A model generated the notes under the pieces. That model searched no databases, was not told the origin of the DNA, and worked only from the letters and a program-made list of their open reading frames with translations. The position numbers were made by a program, and so were the translations under genes. 64,000 nt of DNA from Francisella halioticida (lineage in GTDB: Bacteria > Pseudomonadota > Gammaproteobacteria > Francisellales > Francisellaceae), in assembly GCF_002211785.1 (NCBI RefSeq), contig NZ_CP022132.1:434001-498000 (forward strand), in the 5' to 3' direction. Below, in pieces: positions 1 to 9,879 of this stretch (position 1 is the stretch's first letter; each line of letters opens with the position of its first letter).

Positions 1-24
1 CCTTTATTTCAAGGAGATTTTTTA

Positions 25-996
25 GTGAGTAATAATAATTCAAACCAAGAATTTTTACCTAATATACAGCTTAAAGATGATTTAGGTGCTTTAGGATATA
101 AAGTACAACTTTCTCCTGTAGAAAAAGGTATGGCTCATATCCTTGGCAACTCTATAAGAAGGGTTTTATTATCTTCTCTTCCGGGTGCATCTATTATTAA
201 AGTAAATATTAAAGATGTATTACATGAATATTCTGCTTTAGAAGATGTTAAAGAAGATGTTGTTGAAATTGTTTCTAATTTAAAGAAGGTAGCAATTAAA
301 TTTGACAAAGGCATTGATAGTGTTGAATTAGAGTTATCTGTAAATAAAACAGGTATTGTTACAGCTGGTGACTTTAAGACAACTCAAGGTATAGAAATTA
401 TAAATAAAGATCAATCTATAGCTACTTTGACTAATCAAAGAGAATTTAGTTTAGTTGCGACAGTTGATTTTGATAGAAATGTCGGAATACTTTCTGCTGT
501 ACCAATTGAGTTAGATAGAGTTGGTGATATAGCTGTAGATGCAGATTACAACCCAATAAAAAGAGTTGCTTTTGAAGTAATTGATAATGGTGATAGTGAT
601 GTCTTAGAAGTATTTTTGAAGACAAATGGTACTGTAGAACCACTAGCAGCTGTTACAAAAGCTTTGAAATATTTTTGTGAGCAAATGTCAGTTTTTGTAT
701 CTCTTAAAGTACCTAGTAATGGTAAAACTGGAGATGCTCTATTAGATTCTAATATTGATCCGATATTTCTTAAACCAATTGATGATTTAGAGCTTACAGT
801 AAGATCATCTAACTGTTTAAGAGCAGAGAACATCAAGTATCTTGGTGATCTTGTTCAGTATAGTGAATCTAAACTTATAAAGATACCTAATTTAGGTAAA
901 AAATCTCTAAATGAGATTAAACAAATATTGATAGATAACAGCTTATCTCTAGGTGTTCAGATTGATAACTTTAGAGAACTAGTTGAAGGAAAATAA
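25..996 (+). CDS. rpoA: RNA polymerase alpha subunit (RpoA)
   Basis: This is the alpha subunit of RNA polymerase, which nucleates assembly of the core enzyme and contacts promoter UP elements and activators. The 323-residue protein has the N-terminal dimerisation domain (about residues 20-235, with the conserved stretch [15 protein letters not shown] near 42-56) and a C-terminal DNA-binding domain (about 250-315, [12 protein letters not shown] and [12 protein letters not shown]). GTG is the start, preceded by AAGGAG. It sits directly before rplQ, as at the end of bacterial ribosomal-protein operons. Francisella is known to encode two different alpha subunits; by its position beside rplQ this is the operon-linked one (alpha-1), but the second gene is not in the window. 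Identity is certain; the alpha-1 label is inference from context. Confidence 0.97.
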   Translation: MSNNNSNQEFLPNIQLKDDLGALGYKVQLSPVEKGMAHILGNSIRRVLLSSLPGASIIKVNIKDVLHEYSALEDVKEDVVEIVSNLKKVAIKFDKGIDSVELELSVNKTGIVTAGDFKTTQGIEIINKDQSIATLTNQREFSLVATVDFDRNVGILSAVPIELDRVGDIAVDADYNPIKRVAFEVIDNGDSDVLEVFLKTNGTVEPLAAVTKALKYFCEQMSVFVSLKVPSNGKTGDALLDSNIDPIFLKPIDDLELTVRSSNCLRAENIKYLGDLVQYSESKLIKIPNLGKKSLNEIKQILIDNSLSLGVQIDNFRELVEGK

Positions 997-1044
997 ATTA
1001 AAATATAGTAATCATATAATATTAACTATAAAGGAGTAATTACT

Positions 1045-1482
1045 ATGAGACATCATAAACAGGGTAGAAAGTTTGGTAGAACTAGCAGTCATAGAAAAGC
1101 AATGTTTAAGAACATGTCAGCTTCTTTGATTAATCATGAGCTTATCAAAACTACTTTACCAAAAGCTAAAGAATTAAGAACTATCGTTGAGCCTTTAGTT
1201 ACTTTAGCAAAAAAAGAATATAAATTAAGAAATGAGCTAGATGTTAACTCTAACGAGTTCAAAGCCCAATCAGTTGCCCTAAGAAGACAAGCTTTTGATT
1301 TCTTAAGAAACAAAGCAGCCGTGACTAAACTTTTTGAAGAGTTTGGCGCTCGTTACGCAGAAAGGACTGGTGGTTACACTAGAATCCTTAAGTGTGGTTA
1401 CAGATTTGGTGATAAAGCACCTATGGCTTTCATCGAATTAGTAGACAGACCTGAAGTAGAAGAAGCTGTTGACGAAGAATAA
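1045..1482 (+). CDS. rplQ: 50S ribosomal protein L17
   Basis: Large-subunit ribosomal protein L17, 145 residues with an acidic C-terminal tail. It starts with the family signature [20 protein letters not shown] and has the conserved block [10 protein letters not shown] near residue 108. ATG is preceded by AAGGAG seven bases upstream. It lies 48 bases after rpoA in the same direction, the usual end of the alpha ribosomal operon. No clear terminator hairpin is visible after the stop. Confidence 0.98.
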   Translation: MRHHKQGRKFGRTSSHRKAMFKNMSASLINHELIKTTLPKAKELRTIVEPLVTLAKKEYKLRNELDVNSNEFKAQSVALRRQAFDFLRNKAAVTKLFEEFGARYAERTGGYTRILKCGYRFGDKAPMAFIELVDRPEVEEAVDEE

Positions 1483-2193
1483 TTTCTCTTTTTATCTTAA
1501 AAATTTCTCTTAAAATATAAAAATCATGGCACTGTTGTAACTAATGGCCAACTTAGATTTGTATCAATTTTAAGTAGTTCTGAGTGTAGCTTTGTATGTT
1601 GTTACATTTCTTTTTTCTAAACTATTTAGTTTTGCTAATCCTAGCTGTGCTAATTTAATTTGTAGAGTACTGTTATGCTTTGAGTTTGCTATTTTTTCTG
1701 TTTGTCTCATCTATTTAATGTATGTCACTTTACTCTTTGTAAAATAGATTTGTTCTAAACTAGCTAGCTTACTTTTTAGCTCTTGGTAGATGATATTTCT
1801 AGTTGACATTGCTTTATAACAACATAACTTCTACCTTTCTTTGTATCAAAGCTGCCTTGATACATTGTTAGAATATTCATTTAGACGTCAACTTCTATCA
1901 TTAATGATATATATTCTTGGTATTTAAAAAGTATAGCCTATTGATTTATTCTTATTTCTTCTAAAAAAATACAATATCAACAATAAATCTTTGATTTGAA
2001 ATTATTTTAAAAAAAGAAAAAATAGTGGTTTTGTAGAAGGATTAAATAGTAAAATTAAAGTTATGAAAAGAAAATGTTACGGATTGAGATCTACTACATT
2101 ATGCTTTCAGAGAATCTAGTTAGATTTGAATGGTTTTGATAGGTTCGCAATCTAGCAAACTAAATGGGAATAAGTCTTGGTTGTTCCATCTAT
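1483..2193. other. Gene-free stretch of IS debris
   Basis: No intact gene. At 1528 a sequence GGCACTGTTGTAACTA matches the terminal repeat of IS6-type elements seen again at 5291 and 5587. At about 2009-2156 (+) a decayed ISL3-type transposase end is readable (separate entry). The rest is AT-rich with many stops in every frame. It looks like accumulated, degraded insertion sequences downstream of rplQ. Confidence 0.5.
2009..2156 (+). pseudogene. ISL3-type transposase C-terminal remnant
   Basis: The plus strand reads SGFVEGLNSKIKVMKRKCYG followed by residues resembling RSTTLCFQRI, a TAG stop, then LDLNGFDRFAI. This matches the conserved C-terminal part of ISL3 (IS204/IS1001/IS1165) transposases, where the glutamate of VEGLN is the third catalytic acid. 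The TAG sits where Trp would be expected. Nothing upstream of residue SG is recognisable, so this is a short fossil. Confidence 0.6.
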
Positions 2194-2403
2194 CTAAACC
2201 CTGTGACTTGCTTATTTAACATAAAGCTCATTATATTCTTTTTGTAAATTAACGTCTTAATTCCAGAAAGATGTTCTTCATATTCTTGATAATTATCATA
2301 AATACCACACTCAAACATATATTCTTTAGATTCGATAATGCTAAGTTTAATAATGTTTTTTTGAGATGCTTGTGTAAGTATGGGTTGATTGTTATTTATG
2401 ATC
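2194..2403 (-). pseudogene. C-terminal fragment of an unknown gene, cut by IS-B copy 1
   Basis: The minus strand is open for about 69 codons, beginning in the target duplication of IS-B copy 1 and ending in TAG at 2194. It reads INNNQPILTQASQKNIIKL through MFECGIYDNYQEYEEHL to MLNKQVTGFR. No family is recognised. It could be the 3' end of the gene whose first codons lie at 3846-3901, with the middle lost to IS insertion and deletion, but the two pieces cannot be joined from sequence alone. Confidence 0.35.
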
Positions 2404-3262
2404 TACCCCGTCAATTTGTGACAGTTTACTACTTCATTTTCCATTATATATTCAAATTGATATGGAGTCATATAATTTATTGTAGAATGTCTCCTTTTTG
2501 TATTATAGTAAGCTTCAATATATTCAAATATTGATAGTTTAGCTTCTTCTCTAGTTTTATAGCTTTCATCATGTACTAACTCTACTTTTAAAGTTCCAAA
2601 GAAACTTTCACAAGCAGCATTATCGTAACAGCATCCTTTAGAGCTCATACTTGATAGTAGCCAGTGTTCTTTAATAATGTCTTGATATTGTTTGCTACAG
2701 TACTGTGACCCTTTATCAGAGTGTATAATCACACCACTAGGAAAATTTCTTCTAAAGGATGCCATATTTAAAGCATTACAAACTAAATCCGCTTTCATCC
2801 TAGAATCCATTGCCCAACCAATAACTGATCTTGAGAATAAATCTATAATCACACAAAGATACAGCCACCCCTCTTGTGTAGGTACATAAGTTATATCTGT
2901 AACCCACCTATGATTTACAGATAAAGCAGTGAAGTTTTGTTCTAATAAATTATCAGAAACATGTTTGTTGTGGTTAGAATCTATAGTTTTCTTATGCTTA
3001 CGAGCCGCTTTAGCATGTAAACCAAGTAATTTCATACGTTTAGATACTCTAGGTTGAGTAACTTTCCAACCCATATCTTTAAGCTCTTTGTATATCCTAA
3101 CACTTCCATATCTAGATTTATGTTCATTAAAATAGCATCATCTAGTTCAGCATCATTATATTGCCTTTTACCTATAGGTTTATGAATCCATCTGTAATAT
3201 GAAGATGTGCTCACATTCAAAGATTTACATAGTGTTGTTACTGGCATAACTTTATAATGCTC
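2403..3262 (-). pseudogene. IS3-family orfB transposase of IS-B copy 1, frameshifted
   Basis: Two overlapping pieces. The 5' piece (to 3032) begins around VMPVTTLCKSLNVSTSSYYR, and the 3' piece (2403-3074) carries the integrase core with Asp in VTDITYVP, Asp in [11 protein letters not shown] and Glu in ACESFFGTLK. The expected junction, EHKSRYGSVRIYKELKDMGW, is split: reading through needs one extra T in the run before AATGAACAT. The same lesion is in the copy at 34770-35630. The stop codon TAG uses TA from the element end and G from the flanking target. Confidence 0.85.
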
Positions 3263-3611
3263 CTTAATAAAGGCGTACCTTACAGATTTTGCTTTGCAAA
3301 GTACGCTGTGCCTTTTTTAGTATTTCACGCTCTGTTTCTGCCTGTTTGAGTTTTTTCTTCAAATCAGTATTTTCAAAAGATAGTTGCTGGTACTGCGTTT
3401 TATAATCTATCTTTATTTCTTTCTGAGGGTTTGACATGGCTTTGGATATCCAACTGCAAATGGTTTTATATTTAACCCCTAAATTATCTGCTATTTCTCG
3501 TCTATTTGCATCTGGTTGTAAACATAATTTAACAGCTTCATCTTTAAACTCTTTTGTATATCTCATCTTGTCTCCTTTTCTTAACACCTAAGTGTCCCAA
3601 ATAGGAGGGTA
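2404..3611 (-). mobile_element. IS-B copy 1 (IS3 family, 1208 bp)
   Basis: Complete insertion sequence bounded by imperfect inverted repeats: TACCCCGTCAATTTGGGACA-like at the right end (one mismatch in this copy) and TACCCTCCTATTTGGGACA at the left end. It is flanked by the 5-bp direct repeat TGATC (2399-2403 and 3612-3616). It holds a short orfA and a DDE-type orfB, the two-frame layout of the IS3 family. It is one base shorter than the copy at 34421-35629. The insertion lies beside an older IS-A fragment (3617-3845). Confidence 0.9.
3264..3566 (-). CDS. IS3-family orfA (HTH) of IS-B copy 1, altered C-terminus
   Basis: Small DNA-binding protein of the IS3 transposase pair. From ATG at 3566, after a good GAAAAGGAGA site, it reads MRYTKEFKDEAVKLCLQPDA, an HTH_Tnp_1-type helix-turn-helix, then a leucine-rich coiled coil (QLSFENTDLKKKLKQAETER). 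After EREILKK the frame differs from the normal SAAYFAKQNL ending seen in the sister copy, because of a small indel just after the A6G run, so the last residues (AQRTLQSKICKVRLY) are aberrant. The A6G run is the usual site of the programmed frameshift that makes OrfAB in this family. Confidence 0.8.
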   Translation of the reverse strand: MRYTKEFKDEAVKLCLQPDANRREIADNLGVKYKTICSWISKAMSNPQKEIKIDYKTQYQQLSFENTDLKKKLKQAETEREILKKAQRTLQSKICKVRLY

Positions 3612-3616
3612 TGATC

Positions 3617-3845
3617 ATTTTGGAGAAGTGCTAAATGTGAGAGATTTTATTTAAATCAATATCCTGGCATTGTTGAACTAAGAAACGATGTGGATGATTA
3701 TATAGATTTTTATAATAATAGAAGATTTCATGAGTCTATCAATTATAAAAAACTTATGGAATTTTATTACGATAACTTATTGGAAAAACGGGCGGCTTAG
3801 ATGGGAACTAAATAATTGAAAATATTGTTTAATTTATTAGGGTAG
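3617..3845 (+). mobile_element. IS-A 3' fragment (229 bp)
   Basis: Nearly identical to the last 229 bp of the complete IS-A at 7627-8915, starting inside the codons for ERFWRSAK and running through KRAA and the terminal repeat, here AGGGTAG instead of GGGGTAG. TATA follows immediately, as at every IS-A end. The 5' 1060 bp are missing and the break abuts the TGATC repeat of IS-B copy 1, so IS-B insertion plus deletion removed them. Confidence 0.9.
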
Positions 3846-3901
3846 TATAGTTGAGATCCTGTAGAATATCCATCTACAATTCCAATTGTTAATATACTCA
3901 T
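3846..3901 (-). pseudogene. First 18 codons of a gene cut by IS-A (ATP-grasp-like start)
   Basis: From ATG at 3901, with AAGAGG seven bases upstream, the minus strand reads MSILTIGIVDGYSTGSQL and then runs into the TATA flank of the IS-A fragment. The pattern of a short beta strand followed by VDGYSTG is what I know from the N-terminus of ATP-grasp ligase-like proteins, but 18 residues cannot prove this. It follows the methyltransferase gene at 3985-4969 in the same direction and was probably its operon partner. Confidence 0.35.
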
Positions 3902-3984
3902 AATGACCTCTTAAAATAAATTTTTGTTGTTTTAGGTATTGATTTTTAAAACTAAAATCATTTCCGTACTCTTAATAGTTTGTT

Positions 3985-4969
3985 CTATAAACTTTTGGGA
4001 ATACTTTCCTCGTAACAGAAATGCTTAGGAATAAATGCTTTCTTGACTCCACTAACAAATAAGTCTAGATTTTCATGGGAATTTGAAATTGCGATAGTAT
4101 AAAAATTCACACTATTCCAAATTAATTCTGCATATAAAAAAGAACATTTAATTGCTTCTAATAGCTTATCCAATGTTACCATTCCTTCATACATAGTGTT
4201 AAGTATTGTTTTTTTTTATGGCAATTTGGTTTATGTCATAATATTGAGATTTGAAAAGATGATCTTTTATTTGTTCTCTATGATCATAATCATCACTATT
4301 ACATTGTTTTAATTTTTCTTCTAAAATTATTATTCCATCTTCTTGTAATACGTTTGTGAGGATTTTTATTTGATTGATTCTATCTGGGTTGTACATTTGA
4401 AATACATTTCTTTCATAAATAACATTAAAGCCACCAGTAAAGATTTTTAAGTCTTTATCTGAGAGTATTCTCTTTTTTGTTATTTCATAGTAAGGTATGT
4501 TCTTAAAAATAGCTTTGTGGCTATTTACATACTTATCAAACTCTACTTGATTTTCTTTTGTCGATGAAGTGCATAAAGATGCTATTCGATTAAAACTTAT
4601 CTCTGATAAAATTCTACTTAAATCTCCGCATCCACCACCTGGTTCATAAAAAGAAAAATTATTTCCATTTATGCTTTTCTTCTGTTGGTAAATGTAAATT
4701 GCATCTATTAATCTAATGCAGTTTTCAAGAGCATATGGACAACTTGAATAAAAGTGTTCATTGAACACGCCTAATCTCCCTTTTAATTTAGTATAAATTA
4801 AATTAAGAGAATGATTTTTTTTGAGGTACTCTTTATTTGGTCTTACTAGGCGCTTTGGTTTTTGAATTTCTCCACTAGCTATATCTGCAAAGTGCTTAGA
4901 CAATGACCCTACTCGCGGAGATATATTTAAGTGTTCAAAAAAATCATCTGGAATTTTATTACTTATCAT
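3985..4969 (-). pseudogene. SAM-dependent methyltransferase-like gene, frameshifted at an A9 tract
   Basis: The first 256 codons from ATG 4969 contain a class I methyltransferase-like glycine motif (FYEPGGGCGDLSRIL, near residue 108) and a post-strand-4 region (LQEDGIIILEEKL). The frame closes at 4199 with IKKNNT. A second frame continues from the same place to 3985 (MYEGMVTLDKLLEAIKCSF). The break is at nine A residues (T9 at 4209-4217 on the plus strand); losing one A would give a single protein of about 327 residues. A TTG at 4978 is an alternative start. The substrate is unknown. It is either dead or switchable by slippage. Confidence 0.6.
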
Positions 4970-5290
4970 ATATACCAATGAATCTTAGTTATATTATTAT
5001 CCTAAGCTGTATTTTTTAAAGCTTCTAGTTATTTTTTCCAATTGTCTGCTCATTGACCACTATTTACTGCCAGCCTAACTATCAAAATAGCATGTAATCT
5101 ATCTCTAGGCCAGCTCATGTTGTTTATCTTTATATTTTTGATTTATTAAACTTCCAACTATAATTTGTATTAATTTAGCCATAACTTTGACTCTATCTAA
5201 ATATTTTTTGGTATAAAAGTCAAACCCTATAAGGGTTACAAGATATTATCAAAATTTAGACCATGGTTCAAATCCATTTAACAAAATAAG

Positions 5291-5587
5291 GGTACTGTTG
5301 TAACTATTCAGAAGCTATCAAAAAAACTCTGTTGTTTGTTTTCTGCAGAATATTGAATAATCCAATAATAGGTGATTGTATGATCTGCATCTCCTCCTCT
5401 TTCTTTAAGTATCTCCTCTAATTCTCTATAGCTAACACCATATTTTAAATACCAACGGATCGTCCATAAGATAACTACGCCATTAAATTGTTTGTATTTA
5501 AACTCATTCATAACATATAGATGATAAAATAATTATAGATGAAATCTAGAATATTTAAAATTATTGATCAATAGTTGTAATAGTGCC
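5291..5587 (-). mobile_element. IS6-family internal-deletion remnant (297 bp)
   Basis: Bounded by near-perfect inverted repeats: GGTACTGTTGTAACTATT at the left and GGCACTATTACAACTATT at the right, similar to IS6/IS26-type ends. Between them, minus strand 5308-5511 encodes the start of an IS6 transposase (FKYKQFNGVVILWTIRWYLK, then VSYRELEEILKERG and DHTITYYWIIQYSAE). The catalytic DDE part is missing. It is a small deletion derivative that keeps both ends, so in principle it could be mobilised in trans. No 8-bp target duplication is obvious. Confidence 0.75.
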
Positions 5588-5635
5588 AAATTATTTACCA
5601 AAAATTTTCATTTTGTGAGTTTAAAATAAAAAAAT

Positions 5636-5666
5636 CTTGAAAAAATAATAATAACTCTCATATATA
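5636..5666 (+). promoter_or_regulatory. Sigma-32-type heat-shock promoter of htpG
   Basis: CTTGAA at 5636-5641 is followed after 15 bases by CTCATATATA (5657-5666), close to the sigma-32 consensus CTTGAAA-N13-17-CCCCATNT. It lies about 50 bases before the htpG start codon, which fits a heat-shock chaperone gene. Confidence 0.7.
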
Positions 5667-5717
5667 TCTTTGTCATAAATTTATTTAAAAGAGTATAACA
5701 AAAGAGGGTTATATAAA

Positions 5718-7604
5718 ATGTCAGAAAAAAAATATACTTTTGAAACTGAGGTAGATAAATTACTTCATCTTGTAATTCATTCACTATATTCAAATCGTGA
5801 AATTTTCCTAAGAGAGTTGGTATCAAATAGCTCAGATGCGATTGAGAAATTAAGATATGAGAGTATCTCAAATGCAGAATTAAGTGAAGATGATACTAAT
5901 TATGCAATAAAACTAGATTTTAATAAGGATGCGAAGACTATTACAGTTAGTGATAATGGTATTGGTATGACAGAAGAAGAAGTTATTGAAAATCTTGGCA
6001 CTATTGCAAAATCAGGGACTAAAAAGTTTTTGGAAAGTTTAAGTGGTGATAATAGCAAAGATAACGAGCTTATTGGTCAGTTTGGTGTTGGATTTTATTC
6101 TTCATTCATCGTTGCTGATAAAGTTACTGTTAGAACAAGAAAAGCAGGGCAAGATAAGGCTCAAGCTACTAAATGGGTTTCTGATGCACAAAGTGGTTTT
6201 ACAGTAGAGACTATCACTAAAGAAAAGCGTGGTACAGAGATAACTCTTCACATTAAAGAAGATCAATTAGATCTATTAGAGCATAATTTACTAAAAGGTT
6301 TAGTTAATAAGTATTCTGATTGTATCAACACTCCAATTCAGATGAAAAAAGTTGAAACTGATGATAAAGGTGAGCAAACAGTCAAAGATGAGTATGAAAC
6401 AGTAAATAATACTAAAGCTATCTGGTTAAGATCAAAAGATGAAATAACTGATGAAGAGTATCAAGAGTTTTATAAATATCTCTCTCATGATTTTGCGGAT
6501 GCTTCAATGTGGATACATAATAAAGTTGAAGGTAACCTTGAGTACAATAGTTTGTTATATATCCCGGAGAATAAACCTTTTGATTTCTGGAATAGAGACA
6601 AAGATTATGGTTTATCTTTATATGTACGTAGAGTATTTATTATGGAGAATAAGGAATTATTACCTCCATATTTAAGATTTGTTAAAGGTGTAATTGATTC
6701 CGCTGATTTACCATTAAACGTATCACGTGAAATTTTACAGCATAACAAAGTTATTGATAAAATTAGAAAGGCTACAGCTTCTAAAGTTCTTGGTGAACTT
6801 AAAAAGCTTGCTAATAAAGATACAGAAAAATATCAAAAATTCTGGGATAACTTTGGTCAAGTGCTTAAAGAAGGTATATCTGATGATCACTCAAATAAAG
6901 AAAAGATCGCTGGTTTAATGAGATTTGCGACTACTGAAAGTGGTGATTCTAAGCAGATAGTTTCTTTAGCTGACTATATTTCTCGTATGAAAGAAGGTCA
7001 AGATACTATCTACTATATTACATCTGATAGTCATAAGGCAGCTGCTAATAATCCTCAGCTTGAAGCATTTAAGAATAAAGGTATCGAAGTAATCCTTATG
7101 TCAGATAGAATTGATGAGTGGATGATGTCTACATTGACTGAGTTTGATGGTAAGCATATGAAATCCATTATCAAAGGTGACATTGATCTTGATAAGTTTG
7201 AAACTGAAGAAAATAAAGAAAAATTTGAAAAAGAATCTAAAGATTTTAAAAAAATCTTAGAAGAAGTAAAAGAATCTCTTAAAGAAAAAGTTGAAGATGT
7301 ACGTTTATCTAAGCGTCTAACTGATTCTCCAAGCTGTGTAGTTGTAAATGACTATGGTATGAGCTTACATATGCAAAAGATGATGGAAGAAGCTGGACAA
7401 TCATTTATGCCTGGTATGGGTATGAAACCTATCTTAGAGCTAAATGCAGAGCATCATTTAGTACAAAAACTAAAAGCTGAAGCTGATACAGAAGTATTTG
7501 GTGATATTTCTGAGCTACTTCTTATGCAAGCAATGTTTGTTGAAGGTGCTAAAATAGAAGATCCTATGTCTTTTGTTAAGCTTGTAAATAAATATATCAG
7601 ATAG
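5718..7604 (+). CDS. htpG: Molecular chaperone HtpG (Hsp90)
   Basis: Bacterial Hsp90, an ATP-dependent cytosolic chaperone that remodels client proteins, often with DnaK. At 628 residues it is the normal bacterial length. Visible are the GHKL ATPase motifs: [17 protein letters not shown] (about 27-43, catalytic Glu and Asn), DNGIGM (about 80-85) and [11 protein letters not shown] (about 118-128). The middle domain includes [10 protein letters not shown] near 335, with the gamma-phosphate-sensing Arg. The ATG follows AGAGGG by nine bases and a sigma-32-like promoter. It is monocistronic; an IS lies 22 bases after the stop. Confidence 0.98.
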   Translation: MSEKKYTFETEVDKLLHLVIHSLYSNREIFLRELVSNSSDAIEKLRYESISNAELSEDDTNYAIKLDFNKDAKTITVSDNGIGMTEEEVIENLGTIAKSGTKKFLESLSGDNSKDNELIGQFGVGFYSSFIVADKVTVRTRKAGQDKAQATKWVSDAQSGFTVETITKEKRGTEITLHIKEDQLDLLEHNLLKGLVNKYSDCINTPIQMKKVETDDKGEQTVKDEYETVNNTKAIWLRSKDEITDEEYQEFYKYLSHDFADASMWIHNKVEGNLEYNSLLYIPENKPFDFWNRDKDYGLSLYVRRVFIMENKELLPPYLRFVKGVIDSADLPLNVSREILQHNKVIDKIRKATASKVLGELKKLANKDTEKYQKFWDNFGQVLKEGISDDHSNKEKIAGLMRFATTESGDSKQIVSLADYISRMKEGQDTIYYITSDSHKAAANNPQLEAFKNKGIEVILMSDRIDEWMMSTLTEFDGKHMKSIIKGDIDLDKFETEENKEKFEKESKDFKKILEEVKESLKEKVEDVRLSKRLTDSPSCVVVNDYGMSLHMQKMMEEAGQSFMPGMGMKPILELNAEHHLVQKLKAEADTEVFGDISELLLMQAMFVEGAKIEDPMSFVKLVNKYIR

Positions 7605-7626
7605 GTTTCTTCTCTAAACATTTATA

Positions 7627-8915
7627 ATACCCCATGAAATTTTAACAACAATTTTGAGAATTTAGTTCCTAAAGTAGCTAAACTATAAATGAGCAATTTA
7701 GGATAAATGTAAATGAGTAATAAGAGAAAAATATATACCGTTGAATTTAAGACTAAAGTTGTCTTGGAAGTATTGGGGAAAGATCAAACAATCACACAGT
7801 TATCAGTAAAATATAATATTACGCCCAAAAACATAAATAATTGAAAAACAGCCTTTTTAGAAAATGCTGAGTTGGCAATGGATCCATCCAAATCAGTATC
7901 ACAATATAAAAAAGACAATGCAAAGCTTCAAACCAAGATAGATCAGTATTCTAAGAAGGTTGGACAACTAACAATTGAGAAGGAATTTCTTGAGGGAAAG
8001 CTCGTAAGCTTGGGATTATCTGATAGAAAAGCGATGATTGATCCTAAGCATAAATTATCTGTTGTAAAACAAAGTTTCTTATTAGAAGTTTCTAGAGCTG
8101 GTTTATATTACAAGCCTGTGGTTAACGAACATAAAGAAGAAGTAAAAGCAAAGCTTATACAGATACATGAGGAGATTCCCTGCTACGGCTATATAAAAGC
8201 TCATAAGCAATTAATAGAAGATGGGTTTAGCATCTGTGAGAACACAGTACAAAAGTATCGTAAAGAGTTAGGCATCAAAGCTATATTAGCGGTGAAAAAA
8301 CCAAACTTAAACTTATCTGAACCTAACAAAGAGCATGCTATTTATAGTTACAAACTAAAAGGTTTAAGCATATTGAGACCTAATCAAGTTTGGTCTACAG
8401 ATATTACATATATTAAGACTGATGCTGGCACAGTTTATATGGCAGATATTATTGATTGGTACTCTAAGGCTGTACTAAGTTGGGAGATATCCAACACTAT
8501 GGATAGTAGTTTAGTTATGAAAGTTTTAAATGAAGCTCTGTATAAATATGGAGTACCAGAAATATTTAACACTGATCAAGGTAGCCAGTACACATCTAAC
8601 ATTCATATCCAAACATTATTAGATAAAAAAATTACTATATCTATGGATGGTAAAGGTAGAGCAACTGATAACATTTGCATCGAAAGATTTTGGAGAAGTG
8701 CTAAATGTGAGAGATTTTATTTAAATCAATATCCTGGCATTGTTGAACTAAGAAACGATGTGGATGATTATATAGATTTTTATAATAATAGAAGATTTCA
8801 TGAGTCTATCAATTATAAAAAACCTATGGAATTTTATTACGATAACTTATTGGAAAAACGGGCGGCTTAGATGGGAACTAAATAATTGAAAATATTGTTT
8901 AATTTATTGGGGTAG
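7627..8915 (+). mobile_element. IS-A copy 1 (IS3 family, 1289 bp)
   Basis: Complete element starting ATACCCCATGAAATTTTAAC and ending in the inverted counterpart (GTTTAATTTATTGGGGTAG). It is flanked on both sides by TATA (7623-7626, 8916-8919). Two other complete copies in the window (28899-30187, 45998-47286) have exactly the same length, and truncated ones occur at 3617, 32124 and 50137. It sits between the 3' ends of htpG and argF, damaging neither. Confidence 0.93.
7713..8870 (+). pseudogene. IS-A transposase with in-frame UGA at codon 44
   Basis: From ATG 7713 the frame reads MSNKRKIYTVEFKTKVVLEV, an orfA-like helix-turn-helix, then meets TGA at 7842-7844, then continues open to 8870. 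A full product would be 385 residues, much like the 389-residue IS-C transposase. Alignment with IS-C (PKNVHNWKQQFL versus PKNINN-stop-KTAFL) places the TGA at a conserved Trp. The distal part has the DDE residues in WSTDITYI, FNTDQGSQYTS and ICIERFWRSAK. Translation could restart at TTG 7872 or ATG 7878. Every copy that covers this site has the same TGA. Confidence 0.85.
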
Positions 8916-8967
8916 TATAATTCTGTTAAATCTAAAAAATATTTTTGATCAGTTATTGGTTTTGATG

Positions 8968-9879
8968 TTAGGATTCTGTTGTAGAACTTCCTAACAACAA
9001 ATACAAAAGAGCCTTTTGAACAAACTTTCTATTTAAACTTTGTTGAAAAATAACTGAACATTTATCATCTGGAAGATCTTCACTTACTTCTTTGCCTCTT
9101 TCCATTGGCATACAATGCATAAAGATAGCGCTATCATTTGCATATGACATTAGTTCTTTATTTACCTGAAAACCTACAAAAGCATCTTCCGCAGTTGGCT
9201 CAAAACCCATGCTGCACCAAACATCTGTATATATGGCATCACATCCTTTGACAGCTTCTTTGGGATCATCAAAATCCTTAACAATATTCAGATCTTGTAG
9301 TTGATCTAAAATCCTCTGGTCTGGCTTATGACCTCTAGGGCAAGCATAATGTACCTGTAGATTAATAGTATTAGCTAATAATAACAAGCTATATAGAATA
9401 TTATTAGAATCTCCTAAATAGGCTATTTTAAGAGAGTTTAAACTACCAAAAACTTCTTTTAAAGTTAGTATATCTGCTAGTGTTTGGCAAGGATGATACA
9501 AATCTGTTAAAGCATTTATTATAGGGACTTTAGAGTAGGAAACCATTTCTTTAACATTACTATCAGAGAAAGTTCTAATAACAACAGCAGAACAATAGTT
9601 TTGTATCACTCTAATAAAATCTTTGGGTTGTTCATTTTTTCTAGAAGCAGAGACACTTTCAATTAGATTACCTCCCATTTCGAGAATAGCAGCAGAAAAA
9701 CTAAAACGAGTTCTAAGTGAAGGTTTATCAAAAATCAAAGCAATTATCTTATCTTTTAATGCATTATTATATTTTTGAGGATTACTTTTCATATCTTCAG
9801 TGACTAGCATGATATTTTTAAAATCATTAGTTGTTATCTCTGCCCCAGATAGTAGATGATTAAAAGATAAATTTTTCAT
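8968..9879 (-). CDS. argF: Ornithine carbamoyltransferase
   Basis: Transfers the carbamoyl group from carbamoyl phosphate to ornithine to make citrulline, in the cytosol. Motifs: carbamoyl-phosphate loop DKPSLRTRFSF (about 51-61), HPCQTLAD (129-136) and HCMPMERG (255-262). The DVWCSMG loop (219-225) is the ornithine-side loop of true ornithine carbamoyltransferases. The start is taken as ATG 9879, which overlaps the argB stop as ATGA and follows GGAGGAGG; an upstream ATG at 9900 would extend into argB. At 303 residues it is the usual length. It is the last gene of argC-argJ-argB-argF. Confidence 0.9.
   Translation of the reverse strand: MKNLSFNHLLSGAEITTNDFKNIMLVTEDMKSNPQKYNNALKDKIIALIFDKPSLRTRFSFSAAILEMGGNLIESVSASRKNEQPKDFIRVIQNYCSAVVIRTFSDSNVKEMVSYSKVPIINALTDLYHPCQTLADILTLKEVFGSLNSLKIAYLGDSNNILYSLLLLANTINLQVHYACPRGHKPDQRILDQLQDLNIVKDFDDPKEAVKGCDAIYTDVWCSMGFEPTAEDAFVGFQVNKELMSYANDSAIFMHCMPMERGKEVSEDLPDDKCSVIFQQSLNRKFVQKALLYLLLGSSTTES

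Larger units (their letters stand above)
4970..5717. other. Intergenic region before htpG with IS debris
   Basis: No intact gene. About 5030-5200, minus strand, shows short open pieces (DRVKVMAKLIQIIVGSLINQ; WPRDRLHAILIVRLAVNSGQ) that look like a decayed transposase of a type I cannot name. A perfect palindrome AACCCTATAAGGGTT lies at 5223-5237. An IS6-type remnant covers 5291-5587, and the htpG promoter follows at 5636-5666. Confidence 0.4.

Noticed and set aside
2271-2534. 87-codon plus-strand frame across the end of IS-B copy 1
   Set aside because: It crosses the IS border, is Phe- and Ile-rich antisense of orfB and matches no family.
5608-5871. 87-codon minus-strand frame over the htpG promoter and start
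   Set aside because: Antisense of htpG in AT-rich DNA; no ribosome site or family.
7842-7844. UGA recoded as Trp or selenocysteine
   Set aside because: UGA works as a stop elsewhere in the window (for example argB), Trp is UGG throughout, and no selenocysteine hairpin is apparent after the codon.
8968-9879. ArgF as an N-acetylornithine carbamoyltransferase
   Set aside because: HPCQ, HCMP and the DVWCSMG loop fit ornithine carbamoyltransferase, and argJ in the operon already removes the acetyl group before this step.
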